This document shows, piece after piece, positions 25,787 through 33,884 of a DNA stretch of 64,000 bases. The first letter of the stretch is position 1; each line of letters starts with the position of its first letter. Made by a program: the position numbers and the translations under genes. The stretch is from Actinomycetota bacterium (GTDB taxonomy: Bacteria; Actinomycetota; Thermoleophilia; Gaiellales; Gaiellaceae), in NCBI GenBank assembly GCA_013816245.1, contig JACDEU010000005.1, positions 45,685 to 109,684 on the forward strand. Direction: 5' to 3'. The notes beneath the pieces were generated by a model, which worked only from the letters and a program-made list of their open reading frames with translations, was not told the DNA's origin and ran no database searches.

Positions 25787-27396
25787 GCCCGGGCACGCGT
25801 TCCAAAGAGCCCGACCGCCGCGAGCAGGATGAAGGAGGGGGCGACGGGGACCGAATACTCCGGGATCGCGTAGACCCCGAGCACGGTCGCGAAGAGCACG
25901 ACCAGGGCCGAAGCTGCCAGCAAGGCGGGTGCCTGCCAGTGGCGCGGGCGCCGGAGCGCAAACGCGCCGAGGCCCAGTAGCAGCCACAGCCACGGTCGGG
26001 GGAACGCCTTCGACGCATGGTTCAGCTGCAGGCCGAGCCAACTGCTCTCGCCGCGCGTGGGAAAGCGAGCTCCGAGCTCACGCAGTCTCTCGTTGAGACG
26101 GTCGTACCGCCGCTGGTCGCGAGGGTCGTCGAAGACGATCCGGTGGTCTGTCGCCGACGTCCACACCTCGCGGATGTGATTGTCGGGAGTCGACGTGTAC
26201 GCACCGTGATGCGCAGCGGGGATCGGCTCACCCTCCGTCGGTGTCGGAAGCGTGCCGCTCGCCGATGCAGCAGGAGAAGGCGTCGAGCTGTTTGTGGGCG
26301 CGCGAAGGGAAACGAACAGCGGCTGGTTCAGCTCATCCCACATCGACCCGGTCACGCCGCGAGCGTACTTCCCGGGGTGCCTTCGCACAGCCTCCCGCGC
26401 CGCGCTCCCGAGCACGTCGTAGTCGCTGTTCCAACCGAACACGCGGTCGGACATGCTGATCAGATCCTCTTCCATCCGCGGGCTTCCGAGCGTGAAGAAC
26501 TCATGCAGGTCGATCCCGTACGCGCGGTACGGCTGGCGCGGCAACAGATCGGATTGCACCGCAGTCGCGAGCCGGCGCGAGGCCGGTCCGTTGTCGGGGG
26601 ACATGATCCGGTCGGTCACGAACGCTCGGAAGAACGGAACGCTCGCCTGCCCGCCGCGCGCCACCGTGAAGTCCCCGTAACGGAGGTCGTTGACTCCCGC
26701 CCAGGCGACGAGCGGCAGAACTGCCGCAGCGGTAAACGCCGCCGCCCTGGCGGCGCGAACCCGCCACGGTCCAGGAACCGCGAAGACGGAAAGCGCGGCA
26801 AGCACGAGCACCTGGTTCGCTGGCCGGGTAAGCGCGAGCAGCGCAACGCCTGCCCCGGCCGCCGCGAGTCGGGGCAGGCTCGGCAGCTCGAACGCACGTG
26901 CGACGAGCAGCGCCCAGACGGCGAATGCAGCCGCGAAGACAGCATCGCTCGAAAGCTCGTGGAAGAGGCCGCCGTAGCCGGGATAGAGCAGTAGTGCGAC
27001 AGCGACCAGGATCGCTGCCCGCCGTCCGCCGAACTTCAGAGCGACAAGCGCCCACGCAATGATCGATCCTGCGAAGAGCAGCGCCATCACGATCTCCGCA
27101 GCGAGGCCGCCGCCGGCAGCGAGCACGCCCCCCGCGAACAGCGGAGTCACCGGGGTCCGGGTGAGCATCGCCCAGGGGAAAACTGGGTCGTTCTGGCCGA
27201 GCTGTGCGTAATAGCGTAGGTACACGCCGAGGTCCCGCCCCGGCCGGAGGGCCCAGCCGATGGTCTCGAAGGCGTAGACGGCGGCGGCTGCGCCAACGAG
27301 CACGGCTGCGCCGCGAGGCGTGCCGGCAAGCCGTTCGAGACCCTGGAACGCCGGCACGCCACGCGTACGGAGTGCGGTCGACCGCGCCGAGAGCAT
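25783..27396 (-). CDS. Polytopic membrane protein, GT-C-like, family shared with 35794-37365
   Basis: The 537-residue protein has roughly ten transmembrane helices and a large hydrophilic loop (about 245-430) in the second half. Segments such as RYGDFTVARGG, NGPASRRLA and TRPANQVLVL match the 523-residue protein at 35794-37365, so the two are paralogues. A Pro/Ser/Thr-rich stretch (SSTPSPAASAS) suggests an external loop. The layout recalls polyprenol-dependent GT-C glycosyltransferases, but no clear catalytic motif was recognised. It heads the leftward exporter operon, with TATGAT 11 nt before the ATG. Confidence 0.6.
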   Translation of the reverse strand: MLSARSTALRTRGVPAFQGLERLAGTPRGAAVLVGAAAAVYAFETIGWALRPGRDLGVYLRYYAQLGQNDPVFPWAMLTRTPVTPLFAGGVLAAGGGLAAEIVMALLFAGSIIAWALVALKFGGRRAAILVAVALLLYPGYGGLFHELSSDAVFAAAFAVWALLVARAFELPSLPRLAAAGAGVALLALTRPANQVLVLAALSVFAVPGPWRVRAARAAAFTAAAVLPLVAWAGVNDLRYGDFTVARGGQASVPFFRAFVTDRIMSPDNGPASRRLATAVQSDLLPRQPYRAYGIDLHEFFTLGSPRMEEDLISMSDRVFGWNSDYDVLGSAAREAVRRHPGKYARGVTGSMWDELNQPLFVSLRAPTNSSTPSPAASASGTLPTPTEGEPIPAAHHGAYTSTPDNHIREVWTSATDHRIVFDDPRDQRRYDRLNERLRELGARFPTRGESSWLGLQLNHASKAFPRPWLWLLLGLGAFALRRPRHWQAPALLAASALVVLFATVLGVYAIPEYSVPVAPSFILLAAVGLFGTRARA

Positions 27397-27407
27397 CGCG
27401 GGGCGCG

Positions 27408-27415
27408 ATCATACT
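27408..27415. promoter_or_regulatory. Overlapping divergent -10 elements
   Basis: TATGAT on minus (27408-27413) ends 11 nt before the ATG at 27396. CATACT on plus (27410-27415) ends 13 nt before the ATG at 27429. The plus gene also has GGGGAG as a ribosome-binding site 7 nt before its start. Confidence 0.5.
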
Positions 27416-27428
27416 GGGGAGCGTTCCG

Positions 27429-28607
27429 ATGTCGTCGCCCCTCCAGATCTCCGTCGTCATCCCCTGCCTCAACGAGGAGGAGGCCGTGGGCGCCGTGGTC
27501 GACCAGGCCTGGGAGGGGATTCGCCGCTCGGGGCGCGAGGGCGAAGTGATCGTCGTCGACAACGACTCGAGCGACCGCTCGGCCGAGGTCGCGGCCGAGC
27601 ACGGCGCGCGCGTCGTCCGCGAGCCGAGACGCGGGTACGGCAGCGCCTACCTCGCCGGCCTCGCCGATGCCGGCGGGGACTACGTCGTCATGGGAGACGC
27701 CGATGAGACCTATCCGATCCAGGAACTCGGCCCGTTCGTCGACCGGCTGGAGGAGGGCGACGACCTCGTCCTCGGCTCGCGGTTCCAGGGACAGATCCAC
27801 GGTGATGCAATGCCGTGGCTCAACAGGCGCATCGGGAATCCGATCCTCACGGGGCTGCTGAACCTCTTCTTCGGCGTCAAGGTCTCGGACGCGCACTGCG
27901 GGATGCGAGCGGTCCGCCGCGACGCCCTGCGGAAACTCGACCTCCACTCGACGGGGATGGAGTTCGCCTCGGAGATGGTGTTCAAGGCCTACCGCCGGGG
28001 CCTGAACGTGAGCGAGATCCCGATCGACTACTTCCCGCGCGTCGGCGAGTCGAAGCTGAACCGGTTCGGCGACGCGTGGCGTCACGCGCGCTTCATGCTC
28101 GTGTACAGCCCGAGCTGGCTCTACTTCCTCCCCGGGGCCGTCCTCCTGCTGCTGGGGCTGATCGGCGCACTCGTGCTCGCAACGGGTCCCGTGGACATCT
28201 TCGGCCGGACCTGGGAGATCCACACGATGCTGGCGTGCATCGCCGCGACACTCGTCGGTGCGCAGGTCCTCCAGCTCGGGCTCTTCGCACGCACCTATGC
28301 GCTCGTACATCTGAACGAGCACGATCCACTCATCGACCGGCTGCACAAGCGGATCAGGCTCGAGCACGGGCTCGTCCTCGGCTTCGGCCTCGTGCTCGCG
28401 GGGCTCGTGATCGTCGGGATCATCTTCGGCAGCTGGGCGGCGAGTGGATTCGGCCGGCTCGGGCACGCGCACTCGACCGCGCTCGGCTTCACGCTCTTCG
28501 GCCTGGGCGTCCAGGTCGTGCTCGGCTCGTTCTTCCTCAGCCTCCTGACCATGCGCTGGCCCGGCGCCTCTTCGATCCAGGCGAGCAACGGACGTCCCGC
28601 CGCGTGA
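27429..28607 (+). CDS. Glycosyltransferase family 2 with membrane domain (polyprenyl-phosphate type)
   Basis: The 392-residue protein has a GT2 domain (SVVIPCLNEEEAVGAVV, VVDNDSSDRSAE, GDADETYP as the metal site, residues 1-230) and then four hydrophobic helices (about 230-375). The VSDAHCGMRAVRRDAL and PIDYFPRVGESKLN segments are characteristic of dolichyl/polyprenyl-phosphate glycosyltransferases. It probably makes a polyprenyl-phosphate sugar used by the GT-C enzymes nearby. ATG 27429 has GGGGAG 7 nt upstream. The stop overlaps the next start as GTGA. Confidence 0.88.
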   Translation: MSSPLQISVVIPCLNEEEAVGAVVDQAWEGIRRSGREGEVIVVDNDSSDRSAEVAAEHGARVVREPRRGYGSAYLAGLADAGGDYVVMGDADETYPIQELGPFVDRLEEGDDLVLGSRFQGQIHGDAMPWLNRRIGNPILTGLLNLFFGVKVSDAHCGMRAVRRDALRKLDLHSTGMEFASEMVFKAYRRGLNVSEIPIDYFPRVGESKLNRFGDAWRHARFMLVYSPSWLYFLPGAVLLLLGLIGALVLATGPVDIFGRTWEIHTMLACIAATLVGAQVLQLGLFARTYALVHLNEHDPLIDRLHKRIRLEHGLVLGFGLVLAGLVIVGIIFGSWAASGFGRLGHAHSTALGFTLFGLGVQVVLGSFFLSLLTMRWPGASSIQASNGRPAA

Positions 28608-29254
28608 GCGGCGCGGCATACGTCCCTCTCAATACGCGGCCGTACGGAGGGCATGAGCGCCTGCTCGCCCTCGCGGGCTCGCCGAAGCGAGTGCTCGACG
28701 TCGGCTGCTCGTCCGGCTACCTCGCCCGGCGGCTCGTCGAGCGCGGCGCGACCGTCGTGGGCATCGACAGCGACGAGCGCGCCGCCGAGGAAGCGCGGGC
28801 CATCTGTGAGCAGGTGCTCGTCGGTGACGTCGAGTCGATGGAGCTGCCCTTTCCCGAGCACTCCTTCGACGTCGTGCTCTGTGGGGACGTCGTCGAGCAC
28901 CTACGGGACCCCGAGGCGTTCCTCGCCAGGGTGCGGCCGCTTCTTCGCCCGGGCGGCAAGGTCGTGCTCACGACGCCAAACGTCGCGAACTGGGCGATGC
29001 GGCTGGGCCTTCTCGCAGGCCGGTGGCGCTACACCGACCGGGGAATCCTCGACCGGACACACGCCCACTTCTTCACGAAGAAGACGCTCGAGCAGACGCT
29101 CGAGCGCGCCGGCTACAAGATCGCGGCGTTCGACGTCACGGCGCCGGTCCCGGGCATCGGGGCGCCTGCGCTCGAGCGGGCCGCGCACGCATTCGCACGG
29201 GTGCGCCCTTCGCTCCTCGCGTACCAGTTCGTCGTCGCCGCGACACCGCGGTGA
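28604..29254 (+). CDS. SAM-dependent methyltransferase, class I
   Basis: The 216-residue protein has VLDVGCSSGYLARRL (SAM-binding glycine loop), GIDSDERAAEEAR, GDVESMELPFPE and GDVVEHLRDPE, followed by PGGKVVLTTPNVAN. This is the Methyltransf_11/23 type found in glycan clusters, where it may methylate a sugar or a small precursor. The GTG start at 28604 lies in a GTGA overlap with the preceding transferase; a longer open frame extends far upstream in that gene but is not coding. The stop overlaps the next GTG in the same way. Confidence 0.85.
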   Translation: MSGAAYVPLNTRPYGGHERLLALAGSPKRVLDVGCSSGYLARRLVERGATVVGIDSDERAAEEARAICEQVLVGDVESMELPFPEHSFDVVLCGDVVEHLRDPEAFLARVRPLLRPGGKVVLTTPNVANWAMRLGLLAGRWRYTDRGILDRTHAHFFTKKTLEQTLERAGYKIAAFDVTAPVPGIGAPALERAAHAFARVRPSLLAYQFVVAATPR

Positions 29255-30126
29255 TCTCGGTTCTCGTCCCCGTGAAGAACGGCGGCGCCGATCTCGAACG
29301 GTGCCTACAGGCGATCGCAGCCCAGGAAGTGGACGACGAAGTGGAGGTCGTCGTCGTCGACTCCGGCTCGACCGACGGGAGCGCGGCACGCGCTCGTAAG
29401 CTCGGCGCGACGGTGCACGAGATCGCGCCGGCCGAGTTCGTGCACGGCGCTACCCGGAATCTGGCGGCACGCCTGTCCCGCGGCGAGGTGCTGGTGTTCA
29501 CGACGCAGGACGCCGTGCCTGCCGACGAGCACTGGTTGGCACGCCTGACCGGCGCGCTCGCAACCGACGACGCCGTCGGCGCGTACGGGCGCCAGCTTCC
29601 GCACAAGAGTGCAACACCGCCGGAGCGATTCTTTCTCGACTTCATGTACGGGCCCGCACCACGGACTCAGCGGATCGGTGGGATCGACGAGCTCACGTTC
29701 GAGCAGACGCTCTTCTCCAACGTCAACTCCGTGATCCCCCGCGCCGTCTGGGAGGCGAATCCCTTCCGCGACGACGTGACGATGAGCGAGGACCAGGAAT
29801 GGTCTCGGCGCATGCTGCTCGCCGGCCACACGATCGTCTACGAGCCGAACGCGGCCGTCCGCCACTCGCACGCCTACACGCTGCGCGGCGCGTTCAAGCG
29901 CTTCTACGACTCCGGCGCGTCGGCCGACCGTTCGTACGTCGCAGGTGACGAATCGCGCGCTGCGATCCGGCGGGCGCTCCGGCGTTATGCCACCGGCGAG
30001 CTGCACTGGCTCTGGAAGACCGGGCAGCGACGGTGGATTCCGTATGCGGTCGTGTACGAGCTCGCCAAGCTCGCCGGCCTTCAGCTCGGGCTGCGCAAGA
30101 AGTCCGTCAGGTCGGACGGCGCGTGA
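29251..30126 (+). CDS. Glycosyltransferase family 2 (rhamnosyltransferase-like)
   Basis: The 291-residue protein has ISVLVPVKNGGADLERCL, VVDSGSTDGSAARAR, an acidic TTQDAVP motif and SEDQEWSRRMLLAGH. It is the last gene of a three-gene rightward operon (27429-30126). The order polyprenyl GT, methyltransferase, GT2 suggests a methylated sugar is added by this enzyme. The start GTG 29251 is in a GTGA overlap. The last 20 bp overlap the convergent glycosyltransferase. Confidence 0.87.
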   Translation: MISVLVPVKNGGADLERCLQAIAAQEVDDEVEVVVVDSGSTDGSAARARKLGATVHEIAPAEFVHGATRNLAARLSRGEVLVFTTQDAVPADEHWLARLTGALATDDAVGAYGRQLPHKSATPPERFFLDFMYGPAPRTQRIGGIDELTFEQTLFSNVNSVIPRAVWEANPFRDDVTMSEDQEWSRRMLLAGHTIVYEPNAAVRHSHAYTLRGAFKRFYDSGASADRSYVAGDESRAAIRRALRRYATGELHWLWKTGQRRWIPYAVVYELAKLAGLQLGLRKKSVRSDGA

Positions 30127-31132
30127 GCAGCTGCTGCAACCGCCGCTGGATGCGGACGCCGAGGAGCGCCTCCACGTCCTGAAGGCGGCGCTCGAGGTCG
30201 TCCACCTGGCGGCGCTGACGGATCTCGTCCGCCTGCGCGACGACTGCGGCTTCGACTGCGAAGAGCGCGTCGTCGACGACGGATGGCCGCGGGAAAGCCA
30301 GCGGCTCACGCGTGAACTCGGGCTCGGTGCCCAGCTGCTCGGTGCCGGCGAGAGTACGCAGCGCATCCCGCAGCCGCGTGTCCTCGACGAGCAGGTTCTC
30401 GCCCAGGCCTCGCTCGCGCTCTGAGTCGTCGACGACGAGCGGATCCGCGGCAGCATCCATTCGGTCTTCGTCCGGAACGAAACGCAATCCCCGGCGGGCG
30501 CCGCCGGCGTACTTCGTCTCGATCTGCTCGCGCGAGCGCAGCGGGAGGTGAAAGACCTCCAGTGGGTACCAGCCGTGCAGCGTCACGAGCGGCGCGCCCT
30601 CGACATCGTGGTTCCCGTCGCGCACGCGGATCCCCGGGTGCGCGCGGTGCGTCGCCTTGCGGGCAGGACGGAACGGATTCGTCGGATCGTTGATCGCCGC
30701 CTGCATCGACAGTCGCGTGGTCATCCGCTCGGCGAAGTGCGTACCGTCGTCCGGGCGCGACACGAACGGACGCCAGACGCCGTGGACGACGCCGTAGCGC
30801 CCAGGCAAGCGCTCGAACGCCTCCTTGAGGTCTTCTGCGCGGGGCCACCAGAACTCGTCGGCGTCCGCGTTGATCACCCAGTCGGCGCCCTGCTCCGCTG
30901 CGAGCCGCGCCATGCGCGTCACCCACTCCCCTTGCCGGAAATCCGTGCTCGGCTCGGTGATCAACCGGAGGACGCCCTCCGTCTCGTAACGCTCCAGGAT
31001 CTCGCGCGTCCCGTCGGTCGAGCCGTTGTCCGTCGCGACGACGAAGTCGACTCCCGCGGCCAGGTGGTACGCGATGTTCGCGTCGATCACGTCGGCCTCG
31101 TTCTTCGCGAGGAGTGTGAGGGCCAGCTGCAC
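30107..31132 (-). CDS. GT2-like glycosyltransferase (PF13704-type) with coiled-coil tail
   Basis: The 341-residue protein has KNEADVIDANIAYHL, ATDNGSTDGTREIL and the metal motif DADEFWWP (Asp90-x-Asp92). The C-terminus (VDDLERRLQDVEALL) forms the same coiled-coil-like tail seen in its two paralogues. It is transcribed alone, with a TAGGCT hexamer 6 nt before the GTG start. It is close to the 24045-25010 gene and more distant from the degenerate one. Substrate unknown. Confidence 0.82.
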   Translation of the reverse strand: MQLALTLLAKNEADVIDANIAYHLAAGVDFVVATDNGSTDGTREILERYETEGVLRLITEPSTDFRQGEWVTRMARLAAEQGADWVINADADEFWWPRAEDLKEAFERLPGRYGVVHGVWRPFVSRPDDGTHFAERMTTRLSMQAAINDPTNPFRPARKATHRAHPGIRVRDGNHDVEGAPLVTLHGWYPLEVFHLPLRSREQIETKYAGGARRGLRFVPDEDRMDAAADPLVVDDSERERGLGENLLVEDTRLRDALRTLAGTEQLGTEPEFTREPLAFPRPSVVDDALFAVEAAVVAQADEIRQRRQVDDLERRLQDVEALLGVRIQRRLQQLLTRRPT

Positions 31133-31138
31133 GCGGCA

Positions 31139-31148
31139 AGCCTAGACT
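31139..31148. promoter_or_regulatory. Overlapping bidirectional leaderless -10 elements
   Basis: In the sequence AGCCTAGACT, minus-strand TAGGCT (31139-31144) is 6 nt before the GTG at 31132, and plus-strand TAGACT (31143-31148) is 7 nt before the ATG at 31156. The two hexamers share the central TA. Confidence 0.65.
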
Positions 31149-31155
31149 GGCGCCG

Positions 31156-31941
31156 ATGCCGAGCGATAAACCGTCCCTCGTTTCGCGCGTTCGGTGGAAG
31201 CTCGCGAACCTGCTCTGGCCCGAGCGGCTGAGGCCGAACAAGCTGCTGACCCGCTGGCGCCTGCGCGCGAGCGAGGCGGAGGCGGTCGCCCGCTGGCGCG
31301 TCGCCGCCGGCGACCGCGCCCGTCCGGAAGCCCGGTCGCAGAACGGCGAGGACGCTCTGCTCTGGGATCTGGTGGGTGATCGCGAAGAGGGCTTCTTCAT
31401 CGAGGCCGGCGCCTACGACGGCTACGAGTTCAGCGTCAGCTACCTCTTCGAATGCGCAGGGTGGGCGGGACTGCTCGTCGAGCCGCTGGCGGATCGCGCG
31501 GCGCAGGCTGCCGACCGCCGCAAGGGGAGCCGGGTCGTGACCGCGGCACTCTCCCGGCCAGGCGCTCCCGCGACGGCGACGTTCACGCGCGACGAGATCG
31601 AGTGGTACTCGAAGCTAGGTGAAGGCGAGCACGGCAGTGTCGTGCGGGTCACCACGCTCGACGCGTTGCTCGACGGCCACACGGGCGGGATCGACTTCGT
31701 CGTGCTCGACCTGGAAGGTCACGAGCTGGCGGCGCTCGAAGGGTTCGACCTCGAGCGCTGGCGCCCGAGTGCCCTGCTCGTCGAGAACAACGATGCAGCT
31801 GTCGCGGTGAGACGCTACGTGGGTGAGCGGGGGTACGACCACGTGCTGACGTTCGCGCACAACGATCTCTACGTCCGACGCGACGAAGCCGAACTGGTAC
31901 AGCGTCTCGGGTCGAACTGGGAGGACGTCGGTCCCGTCTAG
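31156..31941 (+). CDS. FkbM-family SAM-dependent methyltransferase
   Basis: The 261-residue protein has the FkbM layout: RSQNGEDALLWDLVGD, FFIEAGAYDGYEFSVSYLFE (SAM-binding), VVLDLEGHELAALEGFDL and a C-terminal LVENND/VLTFAHNDLYVRR part. These enzymes O-methylate sugar or polyketide hydroxyls. The N-terminal 60 residues are basic and variable. ATG 31156 lies 7 nt after a leaderless -10. Its stop overlaps the end of a decayed FkbM copy on the other strand by 4 bp. Confidence 0.85.
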   Translation: MPSDKPSLVSRVRWKLANLLWPERLRPNKLLTRWRLRASEAEAVARWRVAAGDRARPEARSQNGEDALLWDLVGDREEGFFIEAGAYDGYEFSVSYLFECAGWAGLLVEPLADRAAQAADRRKGSRVVTAALSRPGAPATATFTRDEIEWYSKLGEGEHGSVVRVTTLDALLDGHTGGIDFVVLDLEGHELAALEGFDLERWRPSALLVENNDAAVAVRRYVGERGYDHVLTFAHNDLYVRRDEAELVQRLGSNWEDVGPV

Positions 31942-32532
31942 GGCCGGAAGGCGTGGACGAGCACGTCTTGGAAGGTCGGGACGAGCCCAGCGCGATTTCT
32001 CACCGGCGCCTAGGCCGCGATCTGGTAGCGGAACCCTGGTCGCGGAGACGTTCGGCGAACAGGCCGACGAAGTCGCGCTCGCCGTCCAGATGATGGTGGT
32101 ACTCGACGAGCAGTTGCCCGACATCGGCCAGCGCGTTCTGTTCGACGTTGCGACGGAGCAACTCGTATGCAGGCGCGGCGGGCTCGCAGGCGACCACGCG
32201 GGCGGTCGGATAGGGCGCTTTGAAGAACAGCACGGACATCCCGATGTTGCTGCCACCGTCGAAGAGACCGGGTCGGTGCGGGAGGCGCGGAAGTAGTACT
32301 GGAGCTCGACGAAGATCTCCCGGTGCAGGTACGCGAGCGACGGGATGGTGAAGCCCGTCACGGCGAATTGGCCGACGTTCAGCTCCACGAGGCCATCTGA
32401 GTGGCCGACGCGGCCCGCTGCGAGTCGCACCTGTGTCCTCACCGCCTCGCGTACCCAATCGCCGGATACGGGAGCCTTGGAGAGAGCCCTATGGGTCGCG
32501 CGGGCCTTCTGCGCCACGTGGATCGGATTCAT
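31938..32532 (-). pseudogene. Decayed FkbM-family methyltransferase
   Basis: Three frames together give an FkbM protein. The ATG at 32532 opens a normal N-terminus (TGFTIPSLAYLHREIFVELQ). After a frameshift near 32265 comes FDGGSNIGMSVLFFKAPYP and EPAAPAYELLRRNVEQ. The middle of the enzyme is missing, and LVEYHHHLDGERDF joins directly. A second shift gives GFRYQIAA followed in frame by TAG (32010-32012) and then the family ending FQDVLVHAFRP up to 31938. The start still overlaps the upstream GT-B stop by ATGA, so it was an operon member. A product is very unlikely to be functional. Confidence 0.85.
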
Positions 32533-33884
32533 CCGCCGACCGTTTCGACGATTGCTTCCACGACGCGCTCGGCTGCGCGCCCGTCGACGTCGCCGACGAC
32601 GGCCTGCACGACGCGCCGCCGCTCGTCTGCGAGCTCGTCGGGCTCGGCGAGGCAGCGTTCGATCCCCGCGACCACGTCCTCGAAACGGTCGGCGCGGAGG
32701 AATGCGCCGGAGTCGACCAGCTCGCGGTAGTGCTCACCGACGACGTTCTTCAGCGCCCAGGACTCGCCGGCGGGCGCTCCCTCGTCGTAGAGGACGCAGA
32801 CGGCCGGGCGATCGTTCACGAGCGCATCGAGCAGGATCGTGCCGGCGTTTGCGACGACGCAGTCGCCGTACTGCAGCAGCGTCGCCAGCGTCTCCAGGTC
32901 CGTGTAGCTCGGTTCCTGCACGGCGGTCCCGTCGTTCGTCAGAGCGGGCGCGAAGCGCTCACGCCACTGACGGTCTCGCGGGTGGGGCCGAAAGAGCAGC
33001 TGCGGCGCGCCCGGCGTCCGTTCCTGCCAGGCGACGAGCCGTTCGACGAAGCGTCCCTCATACGGCGCGTTCGTCGGTGTGTTGCCCATCACGAGGACCA
33101 CGGGCCGAGCGGGATCCAATCCGTAGTCGCGCACCACCGCCTCGTATGCGCTGCGGGGTCGGCGTTCCTGGAAAACGTCCGTCTGCGGCCACCCCGTCAC
33201 GATCACCCGGGCACGATCGATGTCGTGGTAGCGGACGAGATCTTCGCGCATGACCTCGTTCTGCACGATGTAGCGATCGAGATGCGGGGAGATCACGCCC
33301 TTGCCCACCGTGTGGTCCCAGCTCGCGACGTAGCCGACGAGTGGAAGGTCCAGTCGTCGCGCCGCGACGATGTACCGAACGGCCGCCTGCATCTGCACGT
33401 TGCTGAAGACGACTGCGGGTCGGTCGGCTTTCAGCCGCTCGAGCAACGCCTGCGGGACGTGGCGGTGCGGTGAGAAATACCAGCGGCGCATCGCGCGCTC
33501 GAGCGCGTCCCAGCGGGGCAGCGGCCCAACACGAGACGAGTCGAGCAGCCAGTTGCGGTGCCCCGGCTGCATGCGCTCGAGGTGGAACCCATGGCGGTAG
33601 TTGAGCCGGATCGCGAGCGGGTAGTAGCCGATCCGCTCGTCGAGCCAGCGGTCACCGCGGATGAATGCGCGCTCGAGCAGTCGCGCTGCGCGGACCAGGT
33701 CACGTTGAAAGAGAACGCCGCTGCCGTTGAAGCGGGAAGCCCACGCGGCCGCCTCGTCGAAGAAGACCGGCTGCAGGCGCGAGCCGTACTGCTCCACGAG
33801 GAGCTCCGTGATCCCGCAGTCGAGGAAGCTCCGTGCCGAGAGCGGATCCGCCAGCACGAGCCACACGGGCCGCCCGTCGTTCAC
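32529..33884 (-). CDS. GT-B-type transferase, CDP-glycerol-glycerophosphotransferase-like
   Basis: The 451-residue protein has a basic N-terminal region (GYYPLAIRLNYRHGFHLERM) and a C-terminal Rossmann domain with VVLVMGNTPTNAPYEGRFVE, LLFRPHPRDRQWRERF and DCVVANAGTILLDALVNDRPAV. This pattern (the RPHPRD and NAGTILLDAL blocks) occurs in CDP-glycerol glycerophosphotransferases and in UDP-GlcNAc 2-epimerase-like GT-B proteins. It probably transfers a sugar or a polyol phosphate. GTG 33884 overlaps the transketolase stop (GTGA). Exact reaction not determined. Confidence 0.6.
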   Translation of the reverse strand: MNDGRPVWLVLADPLSARSFLDCGITELLVEQYGSRLQPVFFDEAAAWASRFNGSGVLFQRDLVRAARLLERAFIRGDRWLDERIGYYPLAIRLNYRHGFHLERMQPGHRNWLLDSSRVGPLPRWDALERAMRRWYFSPHRHVPQALLERLKADRPAVVFSNVQMQAAVRYIVAARRLDLPLVGYVASWDHTVGKGVISPHLDRYIVQNEVMREDLVRYHDIDRARVIVTGWPQTDVFQERRPRSAYEAVVRDYGLDPARPVVLVMGNTPTNAPYEGRFVERLVAWQERTPGAPQLLFRPHPRDRQWRERFAPALTNDGTAVQEPSYTDLETLATLLQYGDCVVANAGTILLDALVNDRPAVCVLYDEGAPAGESWALKNVVGEHYRELVDSGAFLRADRFEDVVAGIERCLAEPDELADERRRVVQAVVGDVDGRAAERVVEAIVETVGG

